DNA from: Candidatus Kaiserbacteria bacterium RIFCSPHIGHO2_01_FULL_53_31 | GTDB lineage: Bacteria; Patescibacteriota; Minisyncoccia; Phycocordibacterales; Phycocordibacteraceae | Assembly (NCBI GenBank): GCA_001781095.1 | Contig: MFKU01000004.1 | Span: forward strand, 1-45,831 | Length of the DNA: 45,831 nucleotides | Direction of reading: 5' to 3' | In this document: in pieces, positions 38,003 to 45,831 of the stretch | Numbering within the stretch: the first letter of the stretch is position 1 | Layout: each line of letters begins with the position of its first letter | The notes under the pieces: generated by a model | Databases searched by the model: none | Told to the model about the DNA's origin: nothing | What the model saw: only the letters and a program-made list of their open reading frames with translations | Program-made: the position numbers and the translations under genes

Positions 38003-39976
38003 ATGTACGCCAAAATTACAGGAATAGTCGCGGTGATAGCCGTAGCCGTTCTTCCTTTCGTGACCAATCAGTACCTCTATTCTGGCGCGGTCAACGCTAA
38101 GTATTTCTACATCATATCCTTCTCCTGTCTGCTTGCATTCATTGCTGCGTATCTTCTCTATGTCGGGAAACGTTCGATTGAGTTTCGGCGCCGATGGCTC
38201 CTGCTTCTCACTGTTTGTGTTCTTTTCGTCTACTATGCGGCTGCATTTTCAGGTGTTTTCCCTGAACGGTCACTCTGGTCGGATGTCTTGCGCTCAACCG
38301 GCGTTTTCTTCCTCACGAGCATCGCGTCTATCGCTTTTCTTCTTGGCGAGTTCCTGGATGTCCGTGGCTGGTCACTTGTGCGGAGGGCAATTGCTGTTTC
38401 GGCTGGTATATTCTCACTAATCTCTCTTTTGGGCGGGGAAGGATTCGGTATGGCGGGGAAGTTCTTATGGCTCGATCTATCTATCCCGGGTCTCACGTTC
38501 GCCAACAGTACGTTCGCCGGAGCGTATCTCGTTCTCGCTTTGATACTCACGCTTATCGAGCTATCACGTTCCGAAAAGGGTTCTCGCTGGCGGAGCATAC
38601 TCATCGTCTGTACGATTCTTGAGGTCTTTTCACCGGAGCTTTTCAGTCTTGGGTCTCTTTCAAATCCATTAAGTTTCCTGGGTAGTGCCCGCGCATCGAG
38701 TGCCGCGACGTGGGTACTGCTTGCCTACATGGGCGGGCGACTGCTGTTGCGGCGATTTGCTTCAGGAAACAGCGGAAAATATGTAATTGGTGTATGGAGC
38801 GGGGCGTGGATTATGGCTATCGCGGCCGGTAGTATTCTCCTCTTCGTTCCCGGGAGTCCGGTTCAGGAGAAGTATATCGAGAGTTCTACAGCCGCGCGGA
38901 TTCTTGTGTGGCAGTCAGCGTTGCCCGCCATACAGGAAAGGCCGTTACTTGGTTGGGGAGTGGAGAATTTCGATCAATCATATCAAGGACATTTTGATAA
39001 CCGGCTCTATCTCGACAAAAACATCGGCGAGACATGGTTCGATCGGGCGCATAATGTCATTATCGATACCTTTATTAGCATTGGAGCCATTGGGGTCTTG
39101 ATTACTCTATTTGTTGTCGCTTATTTCCTCGTTATTGTTCGCAGAGCTCGTCAAAATGGCCTACTCGAAGACACTGAGGCGGCGCTTCTCGTCGCCATTC
39201 CGTTTATTCATCTTCTCCAGCTGCAGACCTCATTCGACACCGTGGGGACGTACTTCCTCCTCGCAATTATCGGCGGATACAGCCTCTGGCTAGAGAGAAT
39301 GATGATTGTCAACGACATAGGGAAGCCAGAATATAGTCCGCAGCTGCTCATCAATAAAGTTTTTGCAGCTCTACTTGCGATTATCGCCCTGATAGGCTTC
39401 AAATTTCTGGTTTTCGACGAGTATGGTCGTCAAATCGCGCTTCTTGCTACTTTGCGAACAACAAATACTGGAAAACAAGAAATATATATCAAGGAATCGC
39501 TTGATCGAATCTCCAGTTTCTCATCAGTCCGCCTCTCTTCTTCCTCATTCATTAAGGGCGCACTCGAGCATATCGCTCAAAATGGAGGCAAGGATAATGC
39601 GCTCATCCTCAAACGCCTTTCCCTCTATGAGACATACTATAAGACATTTCTCGATAAGGCGCCTAACCATTATCGGGCGAGGATGAATTATGCCTATCTC
39701 TTGCTCATTAAGACCGCCCTTGGCGAAGACAGAACGAAAGATGTTAAGGCCCTTCTCGAGGATTCCTACGCTCTTTCTCCCCAGAACCCGCTTACCTTTG
39801 CGCTTGATGCCGTAGCGAGTCTCTACATGGGAAACGTTCCAGAGGCCAAGAAGATAATGCAGGAGGGTATTGCGCTTAATCCTGACGTTGATTTCTCACA
39901 TGAGATATTCGACTATATCGAGAAGCAGGAACAGAAATTCCCGAGAATTACGATACTCAAGTTAGGAAACCTTTAG
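38003..39976 (+). CDS. O-antigen ligase/Wzy_C-like polytopic protein with C-terminal TPR-like region
   Basis: ~10+ TM, ARILVWQSALPAIQERPLLGWGVENF...FDRAHNVIIDTFISIGAIGVL. Confidence 0.8.
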   Translation: MYAKITGIVAVIAVAVLPFVTNQYLYSGAVNAKYFYIISFSCLLAFIAAYLLYVGKRSIEFRRRWLLLLTVCVLFVYYAAAFSGVFPERSLWSDVLRSTGVFFLTSIASIAFLLGEFLDVRGWSLVRRAIAVSAGIFSLISLLGGEGFGMAGKFLWLDLSIPGLTFANSTFAGAYLVLALILTLIELSRSEKGSRWRSILIVCTILEVFSPELFSLGSLSNPLSFLGSARASSAATWVLLAYMGGRLLLRRFASGNSGKYVIGVWSGAWIMAIAAGSILLFVPGSPVQEKYIESSTAARILVWQSALPAIQERPLLGWGVENFDQSYQGHFDNRLYLDKNIGETWFDRAHNVIIDTFISIGAIGVLITLFVVAYFLVIVRRARQNGLLEDTEAALLVAIPFIHLLQLQTSFDTVGTYFLLAIIGGYSLWLERMMIVNDIGKPEYSPQLLINKVFAALLAIIALIGFKFLVFDEYGRQIALLATLRTTNTGKQEIYIKESLDRISSFSSVRLSSSSFIKGALEHIAQNGGKDNALILKRLSLYETYYKTFLDKAPNHYRARMNYAYLLLIKTALGEDRTKDVKALLEDSYALSPQNPLTFALDAVASLYMGNVPEAKKIMQEGIALNPDVDFSHEIFDYIEKQEQKFPRITILKLGNL

Positions 39977-40099
39977 TCGCGAGCCGAAGTTATCCACACC
40001 CACCCTTTCTACTGTGATATTTGCCTTGTGTTAGGCAGTATAGTTGTGCCAGAGGCGCTCGCGCCCCATTTATTTATTCCGTAGCAATTATACTTATCT

Positions 40100-40789
40100 A
40101 TGAATAGCATTAGAACGTATCTGAATAGTCTTGGGGGAGCGACTCGCATGGTCGTTCTCGGCCTCGCTGTTATATTCGTAAGTGCAGGCATTGCCCAAGC
40201 CTCGACAACAATCAGCACAAATATCTCGACCGCCGGCACGCTCGGCGTTACGGGTCTTTCGTCGCTCGGAAAGGCAAGCTCAACAATGCTGTCGGCGCGC
40301 ACCGCGTATTTCGGCGGAACGTCAACTTCGACTTTCAGTGTTACAGGCGCGCTCGGTCTAAAGGCAGACTTGACGCTTCAGAACGACGAAGTTATCTCGA
40401 ATAGTACGAACGGCACTGTCTCCATTGCAACTGCAGGCAATACGGTGAAAATTCTTGGTACCGCTAGTACATCATCGCTAAAGGTTGGTGATGAGCCATC
40501 TGCGCCGACTATCAACGGCATGGTCTTCGGGTACTGCTCATTCGCACAAAAGAGCATCTCCGCCAGCAGTACAGGATATGTTAGCTGCACCACGACCCCG
40601 ACCGGCGCACTTCTCGCTACCGATCGAGTCTTCGTACAGGCGACCAGCTCCTTTGACATCGCGTACGTCATTCAGGCCGCGTCAACAACTGGCGTGAGTA
40701 CCCTTAGTCTCCGTGTTGTCAACACGGGTCTTGGTGCCGCAGATAGCGCCTTGGGCGCGACGTCCGTCAGCTTCTGGGCGCTTCGCTAG
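40100..40789 (+). CDS. Secreted Ser/Thr-rich hypothetical protein
   Basis: Signal peptide (VVLGLAVIFVSAGIAQA), repetitive beta region. Confidence 0.6.
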   Translation: MNSIRTYLNSLGGATRMVVLGLAVIFVSAGIAQASTTISTNISTAGTLGVTGLSSLGKASSTMLSARTAYFGGTSTSTFSVTGALGLKADLTLQNDEVISNSTNGTVSIATAGNTVKILGTASTSSLKVGDEPSAPTINGMVFGYCSFAQKSISASSTGYVSCTTTPTGALLATDRVFVQATSSFDIAYVIQAASTTGVSTLSLRVVNTGLGAADSALGATSVSFWALR

Positions 40790-40828
40790 GCTTTAGTGAG
40801 TAAAGGCATTATCAATAACTAACTCACT

Positions 40829-41716
40829 ATGCCACGAATGATCGCTCGTGCAGGAATTCTAGTGGCGTTATTCGCCCCATCACTCGCGCTCGCCGGTGCC
40901 AGTGACGTAACGCTCACGACGGACACAATCTTGAGCGTAGGAGGCGTCACGCTCAACGTGTCCGGGTCCAGCGCTACCGTAGCGTCTATAACGGTTAATG
41001 CGACAAATTTCAGCTTCGATCTCGAGTCCGGGTCTTCGATTCAGATAACGGCGCCAAGTAGAAACGTAATGGACGTTAGTTCACTAACCGGTAATACGAC
41101 TTTTACTTGCGACAATTCGTCATCAGTTATCAAATATGTGGGGACGGCGGTAGGGACTGTGACGGTCACTCCGAGTAGTGATCTCTGTGCATCTTCCTCT
41201 AGCGGTGGCGGTGGCGGTGGCGGCTCACATACAACAACGCCCGCAACGCCTGCTACCCCAGCAGCAACAACAACCACGCCGGCTACGCCAGCAACACCGG
41301 CGACTCCCGCTACACCAGCTAGCTCCTCTTCGCGACTTTCGGCTGAGCAGATCAACGCGATATTGGGAGTGCTCTCATCCTTCGGTGCAGACAGCGCCGT
41401 CATCGCGAAGGTTCAGGCGGCTCTTACGGGAGCAGGTGGACCAACAACGGGTTCGGTGACGAGCGCGGCGGTGGCTGTGTTCAAGTCAGATCTCGAGGTT
41501 GGTTCCCTCGGAGAAGAAGTAAAAGCTCTGCAGCAATTCCTGAATGGGCATGGGTATCAGATCTCAGCTTCGGGACCAGGATCCCCAGGTAACGAGACGA
41601 CTATGTTCGGCTCGCTCACCAAAGCGGCCCTCATGAAGTACCAGAAGGCAAAGGGCATCACGCCTGTCGCCGGCTACTTCGGGCCAAAGACTCGTGCGGC
41701 AGTCAGCGCAGAATAA
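40829..41716 (+). CDS. Secreted peptidoglycan-binding domain protein with Gly and TPA low-complexity linkers
   Basis: Signal peptide; LEVGSLGEEVKALQQFLNGHGY...TMFGSLTKAALMKYQKAKGITPVAGYFGPKTRAAV. Confidence 0.85.
   Translation: MPRMIARAGILVALFAPSLALAGASDVTLTTDTILSVGGVTLNVSGSSATVASITVNATNFSFDLESGSSIQITAPSRNVMDVSSLTGNTTFTCDNSSSVIKYVGTAVGTVTVTPSSDLCASSSSGGGGGGGSHTTTPATPATPAATTTTPATPATPATPATPASSSSRLSAEQINAILGVLSSFGADSAVIAKVQAALTGAGGPTTGSVTSAAVAVFKSDLEVGSLGEEVKALQQFLNGHGYQISASGPGSPGNETTMFGSLTKAALMKYQKAKGITPVAGYFGPKTRAAVSAE
41205..41325. repeat. Low-complexity coding repeat (poly-Gly then Thr-Pro-Ala repeats)
   Basis: GGGGGGGSHTTTPATPATPAATTTTPATPATPATPATPA. Confidence 0.9.
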
Positions 41717-41734
41717 TAAGGTTTAATTGCTACG

Positions 41735-41768
41735 AAGAAACGCTCCGCTGCGAGGCGGGGTGTTTCTT
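41735..41768 (+). terminator. Terminator-like hairpin
   Basis: GAAACGCTCCGC / GCGGGGTGTTTC, 12 bp with G-U pairs. Confidence 0.55.
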
Positions 41769-41791
41769 GCGTATGCTATGCTCTCTGGTAT

Positions 41792-41929
41792 ATGCGGTTT
41801 CCAAAAGAAGAGACTGAGCGACGAATGCTGCCGTTTGTTGTTGAGTTCGTTAAGTTCTCAGCCGGTTTTGCCGTTATTATCGCAATTGCTCTCGTTACTC
41901 TCCACGTCGCGAGTGCCGCCATGCAATGA
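41792..41929 (+). CDS. Small single-pass membrane protein, 45 aa
   Basis: MRFPKEETERRMLPFVVEFVKFSAGFAVIIAIALVTLHVASAAMQ; not in the supplied ORF track. Confidence 0.5.
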   Translation: MRFPKEETERRMLPFVVEFVKFSAGFAVIIAIALVTLHVASAAMQ

Positions 41930-41963
41930 TGTACATTTTCACCCGATTCTGCTAAAGTAATTC

Positions 41964-42057
41964 ACGTACGAACCGAAGACCACAGGAGGCGTATGCCTTA
42001 ATTGCCTGTGTAGGGGATTTTGGTCGATCCTCTCCTTATTTTGTTTGTTTCGTACGT
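41964..42057 (+). promoter_or_regulatory. Ribosomal protein L10 leader-like RNA
   Basis: ACGTACGAA...TTCGTACGT closing stem around CCGAAGACCACAGGAGGCG..., directly upstream of rplJ. Confidence 0.75.
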
Positions 42058-42141
42058 TAAACACAGGTTATGGGGAATTAGGTGATAGGGGATTGTAAAT
42101 ACATCCGTCTTACTACAACCTACAACCTATTGCCTACTACT

Positions 42142-42636
42142 ATGGCAATATCAAAAGATAAAAAGAGCGAGATAATCGCGAAGCTCCAGGGCGCCTTGAA
42201 GGAAGCGTCATCGGTAGTGTTTGTCGGCTTCTCGAAGCTAACAGTGGCGGATGCGTCTCGAATGCGTAAAGAGCTGTCGCAAGCGGGCGTGCGTTACTTC
42301 GTCGCGAAGAAGACGCTACTTCGCCTTGCCCTCAAACAGCAAGGTTACGAAGGGCAAGCCCCAGAATTACCGGGTGAAGTTGCCGTTGCATGGACGCTTG
42401 ATGACGTTACGGCTCCAGCGCGCGGTATCTACGAATACGGCAAGAAGCTGAAGGGCGCGGTTGCACTTCTCGGGGGTGTTTTCGAGGGGGCATTCGCAGG
42501 GAAAGATCAGATGACAGCCATTGCGACGATTCCGCCTATGCCGGTGTTGCGAGGCATGTTCGTCAATGTCATCAATAGTCCCATCCAGGGGCTCGTGATA
42601 GCACTCGACAAGATTCGTGAGGAAAAAGCGGCGTAA
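42142..42636 (+). CDS. rplJ: 50S ribosomal protein L10
   Basis: MAISKDKKSEIIAKLQGALKEASSVVFVGFSKLTVADASRMRKELSQAGVRYFVAKKTLLRLAL. Confidence 0.95.
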   Translation: MAISKDKKSEIIAKLQGALKEASSVVFVGFSKLTVADASRMRKELSQAGVRYFVAKKTLLRLALKQQGYEGQAPELPGEVAVAWTLDDVTAPARGIYEYGKKLKGAVALLGGVFEGAFAGKDQMTAIATIPPMPVLRGMFVNVINSPIQGLVIALDKIREEKAA

Positions 42637-42658
42637 GTAAGAAATTAATAAACATACT

Positions 42659-43123
42659 ATGGATGAAAATAAAGAAAAAGAGCCGGTAACTTCAACTTCA
42701 ATGTCATCGGGTGAAGGATCAACTCATACAACTGAAGCTGAAGTTGTCGAAGTCCCGTCAAAGTTCAAAAAGCTCATTGAGGAAATCGAGACCATGTCGG
42801 TCATCGACCTCTCCGAGCTCGTAAAGGTGTTCGAGAAGAAGTTCGGCGTGAGCGCTGCGGCGGTGGCTGTTGCAGGCCCTGCGGCGGCGGGAGTCCCAGA
42901 AGAAGAAGGGAAATCGACAGCCGATGTCGAGCTCACTGACGCTGGCGCGAGCAAAATCGCGGTGATTAAGGCAGTGAAAGAAGCACTCGCGCTCGGACTT
43001 AAAGAGGCGAAGGATCTCGTTGACGGCGCTCCTTCTATGCTGAAGCAAGGCATGAAGAAGGAAGATGCCGCTGAGCTCGCTAAGAAACTCACTGACGCAG
43101 GAGCGAAAGTAACTCTCAAGTGA
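42659..43123 (+). CDS. rplL: 50S ribosomal protein L7/L12
   Basis: [27 protein letters not shown]...[56 protein letters not shown]. Confidence 0.98.
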   Translation: MDENKEKEPVTSTSMSSGEGSTHTTEAEVVEVPSKFKKLIEEIETMSVIDLSELVKVFEKKFGVSAAAVAVAGPAAAGVPEEEGKSTADVELTDAGASKIAVIKAVKEALALGLKEAKDLVDGAPSMLKQGMKKEDAAELAKKLTDAGAKVTLK

Positions 43124-43143
43124 GCGGCTAAATAAGAAAGCTC

Positions 43144-43181
43144 GCAAAACCCGCCCTTTCCGAAGAAAGGGCGGGTTTTGC
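43144..43181 (+). terminator. Intrinsic terminator after rplL
   Basis: GCAAAACCCGCCCTTTCCGAAGAAAGGGCGGGTTTTGC then T-rich. Confidence 0.9.
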
Positions 43182-43217
43182 GTTTTTTGCCCTAAGCCTC
43201 TACACTAACGGCATCGT

Positions 43218-43787
43218 ATGGAACGACTCTCCAGACTCTTTGGTACTACGGGCAGGCTGAAAATACTACGTCTTTTCGTCTTTAATCGAGACGACGTTTT
43301 TACCATTGCCGATGTATCCGAGCGGACTAAACTCTCAAAAGAGGTCGCGCGACGAGAGGTTACCGAACTTCTTGCGGCGGGATTGCTACGGAAAAAAGGC
43401 GAGCAGGCCCCGACGCGCTATCAGGTGGATCCGCGCTTCGAACATCTTACAGCTTTGAACACATTCATTCGCGAGACGACAAGCGTGCGTCCGCAGACGA
43501 TAATCACTTCATTAAAGCGCGCCGGCTCGCTCCGGCTCGTCGCGCTCTCGGGACACTTCACGGGCATACTCGAGCCGCAGATCGATCTGCTCGTCGTCGG
43601 TGATCATCTTGAGGAGCGTCCGCTCGCACACGCGGTGCATGCGCTCGAAGCCGAGCTTGGACGCGAAATCCGCTATGCATCATTCGCGACAGCTGACTTC
43701 CGCTATCGTCTCGGGGTATATGACCGCCTCCTGCGGGACGTTTTTGACTATCCACACCGCTTGATTCTCGATAAAATAGGGCTCTAA
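43218..43787 (+). CDS. Winged-helix protein with degenerate nucleotidyltransferase-like C-terminus
   Basis: LKILRLFVFNRDDVFTIADVSERTKLSKEVARREVTELLAAGLLRKK; LVALSGHFTGILEPQIDLLVVGD. Confidence 0.65.
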   Translation: MERLSRLFGTTGRLKILRLFVFNRDDVFTIADVSERTKLSKEVARREVTELLAAGLLRKKGEQAPTRYQVDPRFEHLTALNTFIRETTSVRPQTIITSLKRAGSLRLVALSGHFTGILEPQIDLLVVGDHLEERPLAHAVHALEAELGREIRYASFATADFRYRLGVYDRLLRDVFDYPHRLILDKIGL

Positions 43788-43858
43788 AAATGATATATTC
43801 TATAGGTACTCGTCTATGAAACACGAGAATTAGCCGCATAACCAAAGCGTCATTTATT

Positions 43859-44542
43859 ATGGTTTTCAACACATGGGCGGATGTACTTAGTCAGTCCTTT
43901 CAGAATCTCTTCTACGGGCTGGTCGCGTTCATCCCGAACTTAGTCATTGCAATCGTCATCTTCGTCGTTGGATGGCTCATCGGCGTCGGCATTGGCCGCG
44001 TGGTCAAGCAAATCGTTGATGCGCTGCGTGTCGACCAAGCGCTTAAGTCGACCGGTCTCGAGCGCCTGCTTTCCCGTGCCGGTTTCCAACTCTCTTCAGG
44101 GAAATTTCTCGGCTTCCTCGTTGAATGGTTCTTCATTATCGTCTTTTTAGTTGCGGCACTCGACGTGCTTCACCTCACGACGGTAAATCTCTTCATTAGC
44201 GAGGTCGTTCTCGGGTATCTCCCGCAAGTGATTGTGGCGGTCTTGATCTTGCTTGTCGCCGCGGTTATCGCGGAGGCGGCAGAGCGGGTCGTGGCGGGTT
44301 CTGCGAGAGCCGCAGCCCTGCACGCCGCTGGTCTTCTCGGCAAAATGACGCGATATGCGATCTGGATATTCGCGATTCTTGCCGCGCTCGCACAACTTGA
44401 CGTCGCGACGGCGTTTGTGCAGATGCTGTTCACCGGCGTCGTTATAGCAGTATCGCTCGCGGTCGGCCTCGCCTTCGGACTTGGCGGGCAGGCATCGGCA
44501 GCACGCTACCTCGATCATCTCCAATCAGAAATCAAGGAATAG
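43859..44542 (+). CDS. Conserved TM-helix (MscS-related) membrane protein
   Basis: LFYGLVAFIPNLVIAIVIFVVGWLIGVGIGRVVKQIVDALRVDQAL; second copy of the motif at YLPQVIVAVLILLVAAVIAEAAERVV. Confidence 0.8.
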   Translation: MVFNTWADVLSQSFQNLFYGLVAFIPNLVIAIVIFVVGWLIGVGIGRVVKQIVDALRVDQALKSTGLERLLSRAGFQLSSGKFLGFLVEWFFIIVFLVAALDVLHLTTVNLFISEVVLGYLPQVIVAVLILLVAAVIAEAAERVVAGSARAAALHAAGLLGKMTRYAIWIFAILAALAQLDVATAFVQMLFTGVVIAVSLAVGLAFGLGGQASAARYLDHLQSEIKE

Positions 44543-44556
44543 TTTGGGTTTTTACA

Positions 44557-44590
44557 AGAAAGCCGCTCCGCCGCTGCGGAGCGGCTTTCT
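44557..44590 (+). terminator. Intrinsic-terminator-like hairpin
   Basis: AGAAAGCCGCTCCG...CGGAGCGGCTTTCT. Confidence 0.8.
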
Positions 44591-44606
44591 GTATGCGTCG
44601 ACCGTG

Positions 44607-44636
44607 TTGACAGCGATGGGGCACTCCCTATATACT
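44607..44636 (+). promoter_or_regulatory. Strong sigma70-type promoter (TTGACA, -10 TATATA/TATACT) upstream of small RNA/23S
   Basis: Consensus -35 and -10 with 16- or 18-bp spacing. Confidence 0.7.
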
Positions 44637-44642
44637 CCCTCT

Positions 44643-44743
44643 ACGTGTCTACGAACCGAAAACTTACTCATTTAGGGACGGAAAGGCCGTAAGGCCCATG
44701 CGCGCAAGCGCTTGAAAACCGCCCCTCGGGGCGGTTTTCGTTT
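44643..44743 (+). ncRNA. Candidate structured small RNA or rRNA leader segment
   Basis: GGCC-GTAA-GGCC and GCGC-GCAA-GCGC hairpins, then terminator AAAACCGCCC-CTCG-GGGCGGTTTT (44715-44738). Confidence 0.5.
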
Positions 44744-44777
44744 CAAGGGGACGCGCGTTTATTTGACATACGAATAT

Positions 44778-44808
44778 GTCCCGCCCTTTCTCAAAGAAAG
44801 AGCGGGAC
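44778..44808. repeat. Long hairpin GTCCCGCCCTTTCT-CAA-AGAAAGAGCGGGAC
   Basis: 13 of 14 bp paired. Confidence 0.7.
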
Positions 44809-44820
44809 GAGCAAAGGTAA

Positions 44821-44847
44821 ACCCAGCACTAAGAGTTAGTGCTGGGT
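44821..44847. repeat. Hairpin ACCCAGCACTAA-GAG-TTAGTGCTGGGT, related to 3854-3879
   Basis: 12-bp perfect stem; shares CCAGCACT / AGTGCTGGGTGAA. Confidence 0.8.
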
Positions 44848-44961
44848 GAAAATCCCCGCACGCGGGAGTGGTCCTTATGTGTGGGGAGTGCCCTACGTCG
44901 TCCAATCTCACGAAAGGACTATGAAGGGCAAGTAAAAGTGATTGTGCTATGTAGGTCTCCG

Positions 44962-45831
44962 TACGAGAGACATAAGAGTGCACGGTGGATGCCTTGGCCT
45001 AGGACGGCGAAGAAGGACGTGACTAACCTGCGAAATGCTTCGGGGAGGCGGTTTGTGGCCTTTGATCCGAAGATGTCCGAATGGGGAAACCCGCTCTGTC
45101 TTGAACAGAGAATCCGTGGGGTAACGCCCGCGCGAAGCGAACCCGGGGAAGTGAAACATCTCAGTACCCGGAGGAAAAGAGAACAATACGAGTTGCGTTC
45201 CGTTTGCGCGTATGTTCGTGCAAATGGAATGCAACTCTCGTGATACCCCGAGTAGCGGCGAGCGAAAAGGGAAAAGCCCAAACTTCTTTCTTTGGAAAGG
45301 AGGGTTGTAAGATGTGAACATCGTACTTGTACGAGAAGAGTTATCAATCGTCTTTATAGCGGAAGCTGCTGGGAAGCAGCGCCCCAGAGGGTAATGGCCC
45401 CGTACGCGAAATAAATGACGACTCTTGTTCATATTCTTGAGTAGCTCGAGACACGAGTAGCTCGAGTGAATCTGCCGGAACTAACCGGTAAGGCTAAATA
45501 CGTCCTATGACCGATAGCGAACTAGTACCGTGAGGGAAAGGTGAAAAGCACCCCGAGAGGGGAGTGAAATAGAACTGAAACCGTGCACTTACAAGGGGTC
45601 GAAGCGGGTGCTTGCATCCGTGACGGCATGCCTATTGAAGAATGAGCCGGCGAGTGTGTATATCTTGCGTAGCTAAGCCCTTCCGGGGCGGAGCTTTAGG
45701 GAAACCGAGTGTGAATAGCGCGTCCGCCAACCGGCGGAGTAGGATATATACGACCCGAAGCCAGGTGAGCTTGCCATGAGCAGGGTGAAGTTTGTCGAAA
45801 GACAGATGGAGGCCCGAACCCGTAGGTCGTA
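44962..45831 (+). rRNA. 23S ribosomal RNA, 5' portion (runs off the window)
   Basis: GTGCACGGTGGATGCCTTGGC; GAATGGGGAAACCC; GTAGCGGCGAGCGAA; GGCTAAATACG; CCGATAGCGAACTAGTACCGTGAGGGAAAGG. Confidence 0.98.

Noticed and set aside
41205-41325. TPA/Gly repeats as a minisatellite with separate function
   Set aside because: In-frame low-complexity linker in a secreted protein explains it.
41727-41960. 77-aa ORF MLRRNAPLRGGVF...
   Set aside because: Overlaps a terminator hairpin and an alternative frame encoding a more plausible 45-aa TM protein.
44839-45432. ORFs within the 23S rRNA region (44839-45243 +, 44919-45347 -, 44947-45432 -)
   Set aside because: Sequence is clearly 23S rRNA; these are chance ORFs.
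1-45831. CRISPR array, prophage, integrase or transposase
   Set aside because: No regularly spaced repeats, no phage structural genes and no transposase/integrase ORFs seen; the PcfJ-like and GIY-YIG genes alone do not justify a mobile element call.

Overview
The window looks like chromosome from a Patescibacteria/CPR bacterium (Parcubacteria/Kaiserbacteria-like). This is inferred from protein content and style; no search was run. Most of it is housekeeping: secE-nusG-rplK, a thymidylate-synthesis cluster (folA, dCMP deaminase-like, HIT, thyA, dut, glyA), argS, ileS, recO, glyS, metG, tatD, rpsF-ssb-rpsR, efp, recA, ftsK, rplJ-rplL, tRNA-His, and the 5' part of a 23S rRNA with no 16S directly upstream. 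Accessory or unusual items: (1) three toxin-antitoxin modules: HicBA flanked by near-identical direct repeats, Phd/RelE-like, and a Panacea/DUF4065 antitoxin with a possibly undescribed toxin partner; (2) a tandem duplication of a small membrane-anchored protein gene that left a truncated efp tail; (3) an envelope cluster with an S-layer-like acidic protein, a Wzy_C/O-antigen-ligase-TPR protein and a second peptidoglycan-binding protein, where the two PG-binding proteins share an unexplained 'FGADSA' motif; (4) structured, probably non-coding segments: a ~390 nt leader before the S-layer-like gene, a small RNA candidate with promoter and terminator before 23S, and a shared CCAGCACT hairpin before both secE and 23S; (5) a PcfJ-like protein; (6) a GIY-YIG ORF bounded by inverted repeats inside the nusG-rplK operon; (7) a hairpin expansion in 23S rRNA.
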